Shown: positions 1 to 5,064 of the stretch, piece after piece
Layout: the number at the start of each line of letters is the position of its first letter
How positions within the stretch are numbered: the first letter of the stretch is position 1
Assembly: GCA_947631375.1 (NCBI GenBank)
Contig: CANRLD010000137.1
Span: forward strand, 1 to 5,064
Direction: 5' to 3'
Length of the DNA: 5,064 bases
Origin: an uncultured Methylophaga sp.
Lineage (GTDB): Bacteria; Pseudomonadota; Gammaproteobacteria; Nitrosococcales; Methylophagaceae
The notes under the pieces: generated by a model
Database searches by the model: none
What the model was told of the DNA's origin: nothing
What the model saw: only the letters and a program-made list of their open reading frames with translations
Program-made: the position numbers and the translations under genes

Positions 1-285
1 AATATTCCCTGGGGGCCAGCTTTCCTGGGGCCGGTCGCTGAGCGCGTCAGAAATGAAGCGGAAATACCGGTTTCGTCCGCCTGGGGATTTGGTGCGCCTA
101 AACTTGCAGATCAAGCGGTACGCAATGGACAACTGGACTTGGCGATGATTGGTCGCGCGCATCTGGAGAACCCGAACTGGTCATATCAGGCAGCAAAAGA
201 ACTGGAGAAAGAAGATCCCGCATGGGTTTTGCCAGCACCGTATGCGCACTGGCTATCGCGTTATAGAAGTCCAACTGCGGATTAA
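1..285 (+). CDS. XenA-like NADH:flavin oxidoreductase (old yellow enzyme family), C-terminal part
   Basis: This is the last 94 residues of an old yellow enzyme family flavoprotein; the gene begins before the window. Frame 1 is open from base 1 and ends in TAA at 283-285. The fragment holds the end of the FMN-binding TIM barrel: SAWGFG near residues 26-31, the phosphate-binding turn IGRAHL (residues 50-55) with its arginine, and the tail LPAPYAHWLSRYR. That tail closely resembles Pseudomonas xenobiotic reductase A (XenA). The two tryptophans, residues 28 and 84 here, are 56 apart, the same spacing as Trp302 and Trp358, which I recall as shaping the XenA active site. Such enzymes are cytosolic, use NAD(P)H to reduce FMN, and then reduce activated C=C bonds such as enones, or nitro compounds; the natural substrate is usually unknown. 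The gene converges on the metallophosphoesterase. The family call is firm; XenA-type specificity is inferred from the tail only. Confidence 0.9.
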   Translation, partial: NIPWGPAFLGPVAERVRNEAEIPVSSAWGFGAPKLADQAVRNGQLDLAMIGRAHLENPNWSYQAAKELEKEDPAWVLPAPYAHWLSRYRSPTAD

Positions 286-321
286 CAACGCTGTTTCTTA
301 TAGTGTTTTTTAGCAAATGAA

Positions 322-354
322 GCGGACAGGAGACTTTTGTTAGTCTCCTGCCGC
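322..354. terminator. Strong hairpin between convergent genes, possible terminator without a T tract
   Basis: The left arm at 322-334 (GCGG, a bulged A, then CAGGAGAC) pairs with the right arm at 343-354 (GTCTCCTGCCGC), giving 12 base pairs with one bulge around an 8-nt loop. It lies 36 nt after the stop of the XenA-like gene and about 100 nt beyond the end of the oppositely oriented metallophosphoesterase, so it could end or stabilise transcripts from either side. Neither strand has a T run directly after the stem; a run of six T's (305-311 region) comes before it on the plus strand. It is therefore not a textbook intrinsic terminator. A small second stem, GCTCA/TGAGC at 362-366 and 371-375, follows. 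The pairing is directly seen; the function is inferred. Confidence 0.5.
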
Positions 355-452
355 TATCACGGCTCAAGGATGAGCTGTCTAGCAGTAAGGAAATTGTAAG
401 AGCAACATTTAAGCCCGACAGTGAGCGTACGCAATTCAGCATCAGCGCGCTT

Positions 453-1208
453 TTATAGCGTTATAACGAGTGATTTTTGAAATGCAGCAGGCAGTTGCTC
501 TCGCAAATAACCTTTTTGATTACTCACAACCCGGCAGCCATTGATGACCGTATCAACATTGGCGTGAGTATGCCCATAGCACCATACATTGGCGTGGCTA
601 AGTAAGGCATCACAATCAGTAACAAATGCCGCAGCCATGTTATCCAAGGTAAATCCAGGATGATGGCAATCAAGACTGGGTGCGTGATGGGTGACAACTA
701 CGGTTTTACCATCAAAGGGTTTGCTTAGCTCAGCGGTCAGGTAGCGTTTAGCCTGCTGATGAAGCGCTAGTGCATCCATCGTTGAAAATTTGTTTTCACC
801 TATATGGATAAAGCGGTGATCGTTTAGAAACCGTTCAATAAACGCCATATTCGCGCTTTGACCAAAACGTTCATTTAACTGGTAATCAGTCCAAAGCGTC
901 GAACCGATGAACCGCACGTTGCCGAGGATCAGTGTTGCATTGTCCAGTAAATGCAGTTGTGGTTCCTTACGCGCAATAGACTGCATTTCGTGACGAAGAC
1001 TGTGCAGATCATGGTGATAGAACTCATGATTGCCTGGCACATAGATAACCGGTTTTTGGTGGAGTCTGATAAGACTTGCAGCGTATTCTAGCCCAGCGGC
1101 ACCAACGGCAATATCACCTGCCAGAATAATCACATCGGCATCCGTTTCTGGCGGTATAAAAAAATAGCCTTGCTCCAGATGGAGATCTGAGTAAAGTTGA
1201 AGTTTCAT
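453..1208 (-). CDS. Calcineurin-like metallophosphoesterase
   Basis: Predicted cytosolic two-metal phosphoesterase of 251 residues; no signal peptide or membrane segment is visible. The family motifs appear in order: SDLH (Asp8, His10), GDI (Gly31-Asp32), GNHE (residues 59-62), THHAPS (173-178) and a terminal GHTH (212-215). Together these supply the metal-binding and catalytic residues of the calcineurin-like (Metallophos) fold. The start is set at ATG 1208 because the first beta strand, MKLQLYSDLHLE, begins there as is usual for the family. The same frame is open for 11 more codons to a TTG at 1241, but neither start has a good Shine-Dalgarno site. The family hydrolyses phosphomonoesters, phosphodiesters or nucleotides, and the substrate cannot be told from sequence. 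It lies 222 nt downstream of ccoN on the same strand, far enough to have its own promoter. A perfect 11-nt palindrome (TACTAATAGTA, 1257-1267) lies just upstream of the possible TTG start. Confidence 0.88.
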   Translation of the reverse strand: MKLQLYSDLHLEQGYFFIPPETDADVIILAGDIAVGAAGLEYAASLIRLHQKPVIYVPGNHEFYHHDLHSLRHEMQSIARKEPQLHLLDNATLILGNVRFIGSTLWTDYQLNERFGQSANMAFIERFLNDHRFIHIGENKFSTMDALALHQQAKRYLTAELSKPFDGKTVVVTHHAPSLDCHHPGFTLDNMAAAFVTDCDALLSHANVWCYGHTHANVDTVINGCRVVSNQKGYLREQLPAAFQKSLVITL

Positions 1209-1340
1209 CTGCCAGCTCTGCAAGTGTTGAACAAAATTCAAACGGTCTATGATTGATACTAATAGTAACCATAATTCCGATTAAATTCCGCGATCAGCAA
1301 AGAGCGAAGAGGCCGTTCGTAACCGACGTGGAAGATGAAT

Positions 1341-1409
1341 AACAGAACTCGCTGCATAATGACCGCAGCAGAACGGCAGCCTTGAAGCCGAAGCTATGCG
1401 GGTTCTGTT
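1341..1409. other. Branched inverted-repeat structure in the ccoN-metallophosphoesterase gap
   Basis: A perfect 8-bp outer stem, AACAGAAC (1341-1348) with GTTCTGTT (1402-1409), encloses two smaller hairpins: GCTGC/GCAGC (1351-1355 with 1365-1369) and CGGC/GCCG (1374-1377 with 1387-1390). The layout resembles a three-way junction. An alternative pairing, GCATA (1353-1357) with TATGC (1395-1399), would extend the outer stem and compete with the first hairpin. The element starts about 21 nt after the ccoN stop on the minus strand and ends about 130 nt before the metallophosphoesterase. It may be a ccoN 3' end structure, a terminator (the next bases, TATTCATCTTCC on the minus strand, are only mildly T-rich) or a small RNA. 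No known RNA family is recognised. Confidence 0.4.
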
Positions 1410-1430
1410 GACCTCATAAGTGCTGGCATA

Positions 1431-2864
1431 TCAGGAATGTTGGGCGTGTGGTTTTGCTGTTGCTACTTGCGGATTATCGGCTGTTGCCTGACGAATCGTG
1501 TTAATCACATTGAACAACATAAGCACTGCGCCACAAAAGAATATAAATCCACCAACGGTGCGCATAACGTAGTAGGGATGCATCTGAGCGACTGACTCGA
1601 CGAAGGTATAGGACAAGTTGCCGTACTCATCATATGCTCTCCACATCAAGCCCTGCATAATGCCTGCAATCCACATTGCAGTAATATAAAGAGCGGTGCC
1701 CACTGTCGCCATCCAGAAGTGTAGATTGACTAATTTTATTGATGCCATTTGTGTGTTCCACATACGTTCGACCATGTGATAAATGGCACCAATAGAAATC
1801 ATCGCCACCCAGCCCAGTGCGCCGGCATGGACATGACCAATGGTCCAATCGGTATAGTGGGACAAGGCATTGACTGTTTTGGCAGACATGACGGGGCCTT
1901 CAAATGTCACCATGGCATAAAAGGCCAGTGCCACGATTAAAAAGCGCAAAATATAGTCTGTGCGTAGCTTGTGCCATGCGCCACTCAGCGTAAACATGCC
2001 GTTTATTGCGCCACCCCAGGATGGAATTATCATGGCGAGAGAAATGGCTGCGCCTAGCGAGCCTGTCCAGTCAGGCAAAGCGGTATATTGCAAATGATGT
2101 GCACCCAGCCAGACATAGCCGAAAATGATGGCCCAAAAATGGATAACCGATAAGCGGTACGAATAAATCGGTCGATTGGCCTGCTTGGGGACAAAGTAAT
2201 ACATAATCCCCAGAAAGCCGGCAGTCAGATAAAATCCCACCGCATTATGCCCCCACCACCATTGGATCATGGCATCTTGAACTCCGGCAAAAATAGAGTA
2301 CGACTTCCAGAGACTGATCGGGATGACCAGGCCATTTACCACATGCAAATAGGTAAACATGATGAGCAAAGACATAAAAAACCAGTTTGCCACATAAATA
2401 TGGCTAACCTTGCGGTTGGCAATTGTCATCGTAAAGTTCAGTAAAAAAGCCAGCCAGAGTGTTGTCAGCAGAATATCCAGTGGCCATTCCAGCTCGTGAT
2501 ACTCTTTACCTTGTGTCAAACCGAGCGGCAAGGTAATAAAAGCGCCGATCATATAAAGATTCCAGCCCCAGAAGGTATACCAAGCAAGCTTGTCGCTCCA
2601 GAGTCTGACGCTGGACGTACGCTGCACCACATAATATGCCGTAGCCAGCAATACGGTACCGCCAAAACCGTAAACCACCGTATTGGTATGTAAGGGCCGT
2701 AAGCGTCCAAACGTGATATAGGGAATATCAAAGTTGAGATCCGGCCAAGCTAGTTGGGATGCTATAAACACCCCGATCCCTGTTCCCAGAACCAGGTATA
2801 TGCACGACATAACCGTAAAATATTTTACGACCTCGTAGTTATATCCTTGTGCTGAATCTTTCAT
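1431..2864 (-). CDS. ccoN: cbb3-type cytochrome c oxidase subunit I (CcoN), apparently an orphan
   Basis: Catalytic subunit of the high-affinity cbb3 oxidase in the inner membrane, which reduces O2 to water and pumps protons. At 477 residues it is full length for CcoN, with about 12 hydrophobic segments and a polar C-terminal tail. Counting from the ATG, the expected residues are present: low-spin heme b ligand His59 in RPLHTN; copper ligand His206 in WWWGHN; Tyr250 (the cross-linked tyrosine) followed by copper ligands His256-His257 in GAHHLQYTALPDW; Glu322 in TFEGPVMSAKTVN; and His344 and His346 in IGHVHAGALGW for the two hemes. The start is ATG 2864, with AAGGGG 8 nt upstream; a TTG directly before it would add one residue. 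A normal cco locus continues with ccoO, ccoQ and ccoP, but here the next gene is a phosphoesterase. CcoN needs CcoO and CcoP, so partners must be encoded elsewhere. No FNR/Anr-type box (TTGAT-N4-ATCAA) is visible upstream. Confidence 0.96.
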   Translation of the reverse strand: MKDSAQGYNYEVVKYFTVMSCIYLVLGTGIGVFIASQLAWPDLNFDIPYITFGRLRPLHTNTVVYGFGGTVLLATAYYVVQRTSSVRLWSDKLAWYTFWGWNLYMIGAFITLPLGLTQGKEYHELEWPLDILLTTLWLAFLLNFTMTIANRKVSHIYVANWFFMSLLIMFTYLHVVNGLVIPISLWKSYSIFAGVQDAMIQWWWGHNAVGFYLTAGFLGIMYYFVPKQANRPIYSYRLSVIHFWAIIFGYVWLGAHHLQYTALPDWTGSLGAAISLAMIIPSWGGAINGMFTLSGAWHKLRTDYILRFLIVALAFYAMVTFEGPVMSAKTVNALSHYTDWTIGHVHAGALGWVAMISIGAIYHMVERMWNTQMASIKLVNLHFWMATVGTALYITAMWIAGIMQGLMWRAYDEYGNLSYTFVESVAQMHPYYVMRTVGGFIFFCGAVLMLFNVINTIRQATADNPQVATAKPHAQHS

Positions 2865-2889
2865 CAACCTTTCCCCTTCAATAACAACG

Positions 2890-2911
2890 ACACTCGTCTG
2901 ATGACGTGTGT
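2890..2911. promoter_or_regulatory. Inverted repeat in the ccoN leader
   Basis: The two 9-nt arms at 2890-2898 and 2903-2911 (ACAC-T-CGTC and GACG-T-GTGT) pair perfectly apart from one T:T mismatch, around a 4-nt loop. The repeat ends 25 nt before the ccoN start codon on the minus strand and just upstream of its AAGGGG ribosome-binding site. It could be a protein-binding operator or a stem-loop in the ccoN leader RNA that influences translation or processing of a CBS-ccoN transcript. The symmetry is directly seen; the role is a guess, and no known regulator is recognised. Confidence 0.4.
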
Positions 2912-2999
2912 TGACAGGTTTCTCCTGAGAGAGGTGAGTGGCTAATCATTTCTCACATTTTTCCATTAGTGGCAAGATGCGGATAACCGTGATGGCACG

Positions 3000-3431
3000 T
3001 TATGCATAATGCGAATGGTAGCTTTCGGTTATCCCTTTTAATACATGCCCGGTCATTTCAGGGCTGAGATGTTGAGCCATATCGCCGATGCTGACGATGC
3101 CAGTGAGTTTGTTATCACGACCGACAACAGGAATACGTCTCACCTGCGTCTCGTTCATCTGGTTGGCAACCTCATCGACAGAGTGCTCTTCATGGCAATA
3201 AAGTAAATTTATAGACATGATCTCATCGACCTGAACACTGTTCATATCCAGTCCCTGAGAGACGGCCCGCGTCACAATATCCCTGTCTGTCAGCGTGCCA
3301 ATCAGCTCATCATTTTCAGCGACTACTAAAAAGCCAATACCTTCATCGCGCATGAGTTGCGCCGCGTTTCTTAGATTAGTTGCGGCGCTCACCGCCATGA
3401 CCGGGGTTTGCATAATGTCTTTTACATTCAT
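3000..3431 (-). CDS. Small two-CBS-domain protein
   Basis: Soluble 143-residue protein made of a single pair of CBS domains (a Bateman module) with no attached enzyme or transporter. CBS1 spans about residues 1-60 (MNVKDIM at the start, GTLTDRD at 45-51). CBS2 spans about 67-125 (VDEIMS at 68-73, RRIPVV at 98-103, GIVSIGD at 111-117). The G-x-[LV]-[TS]-x-x-D motifs in both halves are the usual ribose-phosphate contacts for adenine nucleotides such as AMP or ATP, so ligand sensing is plausible. The start at ATG 3431 is chosen for the AAGGAG site 7 nt upstream and because the conserved N-terminus begins there; the frame stays open for 106 further codons, but that stretch does not look like protein. 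The gene lies directly upstream of ccoN on the same strand with a 135-nt gap, and downstream of a sigma-54-like promoter. The target or partner of the protein is unknown. Confidence 0.92.
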   Translation of the reverse strand: MNVKDIMQTPVMAVSAATNLRNAAQLMRDEGIGFLVVAENDELIGTLTDRDIVTRAVSQGLDMNSVQVDEIMSINLLYCHEEHSVDEVANQMNETQVRRIPVVGRDNKLTGIVSIGDMAQHLSPEMTGHVLKGITESYHSHYA

Positions 3432-3438
3432 CGACTCT

Positions 3439-3444
3439 CTCCTT
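3439..3444 (-). promoter_or_regulatory. Ribosome-binding site that sets the CBS protein start
   Basis: On the minus strand AAGGAG stands 7 nt before the ATG at 3431. It is the only strong Shine-Dalgarno sequence in the long open frame that runs back to 3749, and it argues for the short 143-residue product rather than a longer one. Confidence 0.75.
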
Positions 3445-3476
3445 AAAAAGTAGAGATGGTGGGTAAAGCAACCTGG

Positions 3477-3494
3477 TCGCAATGGCTGTGCCAA
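3477..3494 (-). promoter_or_regulatory. Sigma-54 (RpoN) type -24/-12 promoter for the CBS gene
   Basis: Read on the minus strand the bases are TTGGCACAGCCATTGCGA. Set against the RpoN consensus YTGGCACR-N4-TTGCW, every defined position matches except the last W, which is G. The invariant GG (3492-3491) and GC (3480-3479) are separated by exactly 10 nt, as required, and a T run lies just upstream of the -24 box. Transcription would start near 3467, about 36 nt before the CBS ATG, which suits the ribosome-binding site at 3439-3444. The base match is directly seen; use by RpoN is inferred and would need an enhancer-binding activator. Confidence 0.65.
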
Positions 3495-3577
3495 AAAAAC
3501 ATGCCAGAGATAAACCAAGAGAAAGGCGGGGGATAGCAAAGCAGCAGATTGGTCAGCGACATAACCTGTGGTGTGTA

Positions 3578-3596
3578 CTCTATAAATTTTACAGAG
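3578..3596. promoter_or_regulatory. 19-nt near-perfect palindrome, candidate activator-binding site
   Basis: CTCTATAAATTTTACAGAG has eight complementary pairs out of nine around a central T at 3587, with one mismatch (3582/3592). The centre lies about 120 nt upstream of the predicted sigma-54 start near 3467, inside the range where enhancer-binding activators usually dock. It does not match the NifA (TGT-N10-ACA), NtrC or NorR sites I know. An alternative reading is that its AT-rich core is part of a weak sigma-70 -10 box on the minus strand (TATAGA, with a poor -35 box). Only a single copy is seen. Confidence 0.4.
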
Positions 3597-3857
3597 AGTG
3601 GGCGAAATATTTACCTGGTTTCTGTTCTTCCTCCTGCGAAAGCGCTGTCCTTTTACCCTATACATTGCCGAGATAGCAAAACGATTGGCACTTAGCGTGT
3701 AAGCTTGAGATGACAGCGTGTTATCAGGGTGTGCTATCAGCTGGAGCATTTCATCGATGCTTGATGAGCTGGCGCAGCGTAAAACCTTATCCTGAAAACA
3801 GGTTATTTATGTATAGATTTGATTTAACTCGCATTATTAATAGCTAGGGAGGACTCG

Positions 3858-4652
3858 ATGCATATTGATCTTTCAGATAAAACAGCAATTGTCACCGGTG
3901 CTACCGGCGGTATTGGACTGGCTATCGCAACCGGTCTGGCACGAGCCGGGGCGCAGGTTTCTATCACCGGTCGTGAACGTGGACGGGTTGAGGCCGCTGT
4001 AGAGCAACTGCGTGCGGCTGCGGTTCGCGACGATGTGCAAGGTGTTGTTTGTGACGCCGGAACAGCCGAAGGCTGCCAAACTTTGATAGCAGAGCAACCG
4101 CAGACGGATATTTTGATTAATAACCTTGGCATTTATGCTGCCTGTGAGTTTTTTGATATTGATGATGCACTTTGGCAGACATTTTTCGAGGTAAACGTGC
4201 TCAGCGGTGTGCGTCTGGCTCGGCATTATGCCAAAGGAATGCGGGAGCGGGGGTGGGGGCGGATTCAGTTTATTTCCAGTGAGTCGGCATTGAATATTCC
4301 CACTGAAATGGTGCATTACGGCGTCACCAAGACTGCGATTCAGGGAGTTTCGCGTGGTCTGGCGAAAGTGCTGGCGGGTACCGGCGTTACGGTAAATACT
4401 ATTTTGCCAGGACCGACATGCACCGAAGGCGCGCAGATCATGATGAAAGAACTGGCAGCAGAGCGTGGTGTGTCACCAACAGAAATGGAAACGCTCTTCC
4501 TGCAAGAGAACCGCCCATCAACATTGTTACAGCGTTTCGCAAGCCCTGAAGAGGTTGCTAACCTTTGCGTTTATGTCGCATCGACTCAAGCCAGTGCGAC
4601 CACCGGCGCTGCCCTGCGGGTTGAAGGGGGTATTGTCGAAAGCATTGCCTGA
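3858..4652 (+). CDS. Short-chain dehydrogenase/reductase (SDR family oxidoreductase)
   Basis: Classical SDR of 264 residues with a single Rossmann domain, predicted cytosolic. The N-terminal cofactor motif TGATGGIG lies at residues 13-20. Arg39 in ITGRERGR, just after the second beta strand, favours NADP(H) over NAD(H). Other family marks are CDAG (65-68), NNLG (88-91, in place of the usual NNAG) and the catalytic tetrad Asn113, Ser141, Tyr154 and Lys158 (YGVTK). LPGPTCTEG (183-191) starts the substrate-side loop, and GAALRVEGG lies near the C-terminus. The start ATG 3858 is well supported by AGGGAGG ending 5 nt upstream. Family members oxidise alcohols or reduce ketones; the substrate cannot be read from the sequence, and the GPT-x-x-EG type is usually annotated only as an SDR oxidoreductase. 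The gene is divergent from the CBS gene and convergent with the transporter, so it is probably transcribed alone. Only 37 nt separate the two stops, with no clear terminator hairpin. Confidence 0.93.
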   Translation: MHIDLSDKTAIVTGATGGIGLAIATGLARAGAQVSITGRERGRVEAAVEQLRAAAVRDDVQGVVCDAGTAEGCQTLIAEQPQTDILINNLGIYAACEFFDIDDALWQTFFEVNVLSGVRLARHYAKGMRERGWGRIQFISSESALNIPTEMVHYGVTKTAIQGVSRGLAKVLAGTGVTVNTILPGPTCTEGAQIMMKELAAERGVSPTEMETLFLQENRPSTLLQRFASPEEVANLCVYVASTQASATTGAALRVEGGIVESIA

Positions 4653-4689
4653 TAATTGCCATCAAGGCCTAGGGGAGTAAAAAGCAGCC

Positions 4690-5064
4690 TCAGCTTCGAG
4701 CAAGTATTTTGGCAGCAATGGGTGAGGTGATCATCTGAACAACGGCAAAAAAAGCGGCCGGGATGGCGACTTCTGCTGGTAAACCGGAAGCGGCTACGAA
4801 AGCGGCGGCGATGCTGAATTCTTTTTTACTGACAGTGAACAGGTAGGTTATTACCTCCTTACGGTCACTGGTAAATAAACGTGAGGTCATGCCGATGAGA
4901 TAGCCGAGCAGATTGAGTGCGAGCGCTGCGGCAAAAATGACCAGCGCGTACCAGCCGTAGCCAATGATGGTCTGAGCATTCGGGCCGATCACCGCGAGCA
5001 GAATGAGCAGGTAAATAATGGCACCGATTCCAGCATAGCTTGCGTCAAATCGAGCGACTGAGTG
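4690..5064 (-). CDS. Bile acid:sodium symporter (BASS/SBF) family transporter, C-terminal part
   Basis: C-terminal 124 residues of an inner-membrane transporter; the frame is open to the window edge, so the start lies outside. Full-length relatives have roughly 300 residues. Four hydrophobic segments are visible at about residues 9-27, 33-57, 74-90 and 93-115, with the loop TSRLFTSDRKE between the second and third. The opening SYAGIGAIIYLLILLAVIGP and the region VSKKEFSIAAAF followed by SGLP are typical of one bacterial BASS branch. In well-studied members this region reads E-x-x-x-Q-N and helps bind sodium; here the glutamate is present (KKEFS) but the glutamine position is alanine, so sodium coupling is uncertain. 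The substrate is unknown; bile acids are only the family name. The gene converges on the SDR gene. An in-frame GTG at 4992 exists, but the coding sequence clearly continues upstream of it. Confidence 0.82.
   Translation of the reverse strand, partial: HSVARFDASYAGIGAIIYLLILLAVIGPNAQTIIGYGWYALVIFAAALALNLLGYLIGMTSRLFTSDRKEVITYLFTVSKKEFSIAAAFVAASGLPAEVAIPAAFFAVVQMITSPIAAKILARS

Larger units (their letters stand above)
3432..3857. other. Divergent regulatory region between the CBS gene and the SDR gene (426 bp, non-coding)
   Basis: No convincing gene is seen on either strand. From the CBS side it holds the CBS ribosome-binding site (3439-3444), a sigma-54-like promoter (3477-3494, -) and a 19-nt palindrome (3578-3596). 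From the SDR side it holds two TATCAG hexamers 13 nt apart (3722 and 3735), a short hairpin TCATC/GATGA (3751-3755 with 3763-3767), a small inverted repeat CCTG-AAAA-CAGG (3791-3802), an AT-rich tract (3803-3842) and the SDR ribosome-binding site AGGGAGG (3846-3852). A weak sigma-70-like pair for the SDR gene could be CTGAAA (3792) and TAGATT (3814) with a 16-nt spacer, but this match is poor. The size and the distance between promoter and palindrome fit a region controlled by an upstream activator. Confidence 0.6.

Noticed and set aside
98..442. Open frame of 114 codons on the minus strand
   Set aside because: It overlaps the clearly coding end of the XenA-like gene and the hairpin, and its protein resembles no family.
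1630..2731. Several 60-70 codon open frames on both strands within ccoN
   Set aside because: They overlap a full, conserved ccoN reading frame and their products resemble no known protein.
2865..2999. Search for an FNR/Anr box (TTGAT-N4-ATCAA) upstream of ccoN
   Set aside because: Only a lone TTGAC (2911-2915) is seen, with no matching half at the right distance.
2993..3009. TGGCAC followed by TGCAT on the plus strand at the CBS gene end, as a sigma-54 site
   Set aside because: Only 8 nt separate GG and GC instead of 10, and it points antisense into the CBS gene.
3482..3676. Plus-strand open frame beginning MAVPKKHARDKPRERRG, which looks slightly like ribosomal protein L32
   Set aside because: The resemblance is limited to a few basic residues, there is no ribosome-binding site, and the rest does not match L32. 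The same bases form the candidate sigma-54 promoter on the other strand.
3686..3700. Second possible sigma-54 promoter, on the plus strand toward the SDR gene (TGGCAC at 3686-3691)
   Set aside because: The -12 element reads GTGT and lacks the essential GC at the correct spacing, and it would give a leader of about 145 nt.
3432..3749. 106-residue N-terminal extension of the CBS protein
   Set aside because: The stretch does not look like a real domain, the strong ribosome-binding site and conserved N-terminus point to ATG 3431, and the sigma-54 start would fall inside the extension.
4653..4689. Terminator between the convergent SDR and transporter genes
   Set aside because: Only a 3-bp pairing (GCC/GGC at 4658-4660 and 4666-4668) is present, too weak to call.

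Overview
The window looks like an ordinary chromosomal stretch from a proteobacterium, most likely a gammaproteobacterium or a close betaproteobacterium. The grounds are a cbb3-type oxidase subunit I of standard proteobacterial form, a XenA-like old yellow enzyme tail of the Pseudomonas type, a -24/-12 (RpoN) promoter match, and good Shine-Dalgarno sites. Base composition looks moderate. I cannot name a genus. No transposase, phage gene, tRNA, rRNA or CRISPR array is visible.

Layout from left to right: the end of a XenA-like flavin oxidoreductase (1-285, +); a convergent gap with a strong hairpin (322-354); a calcineurin-like metallophosphoesterase (453-1208, -); a gap with a branched inverted-repeat structure (1341-1409); ccoN, the catalytic subunit of cbb3 cytochrome c oxidase (1431-2864, -); a 135-bp gap with an inverted repeat (2890-2911); a two-CBS-domain protein (3000-3431, -); a 426-bp divergent regulatory region (3432-3857); a short-chain dehydrogenase/reductase (3858-4652, +); and, convergent with it, the C-terminal part of a bile acid:sodium symporter family transporter (4690 to the window end, -).

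The most interesting block is the leftward run CBS protein, ccoN, metallophosphoesterase. The ccoN gene is complete, with every heme and copper ligand in place, yet no ccoO, ccoQ or ccoP follows it, so it appears to be an orphan subunit I. Upstream of the CBS gene, at 3477-3494 on the minus strand, lies a close match to a sigma-54 promoter, placed to start transcription about 36 nt before the CBS start codon. A 19-nt near-perfect palindrome sits about 120 bp upstream of that predicted start, where sigma-54 activators usually bind. If the CBS gene and ccoN are co-transcribed, this would be an alternative terminal-oxidase subunit under RpoN control, with a possible adenine-nucleotide-sensing partner. 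The promoter match and the gene order are read from the sequence. Co-transcription and the functional link are inference.

The flanking oxidoreductases and the transporter show no obvious pathway link to the oxidase block. Both convergent gene pairs suggest that the block is its own transcriptional neighbourhood.
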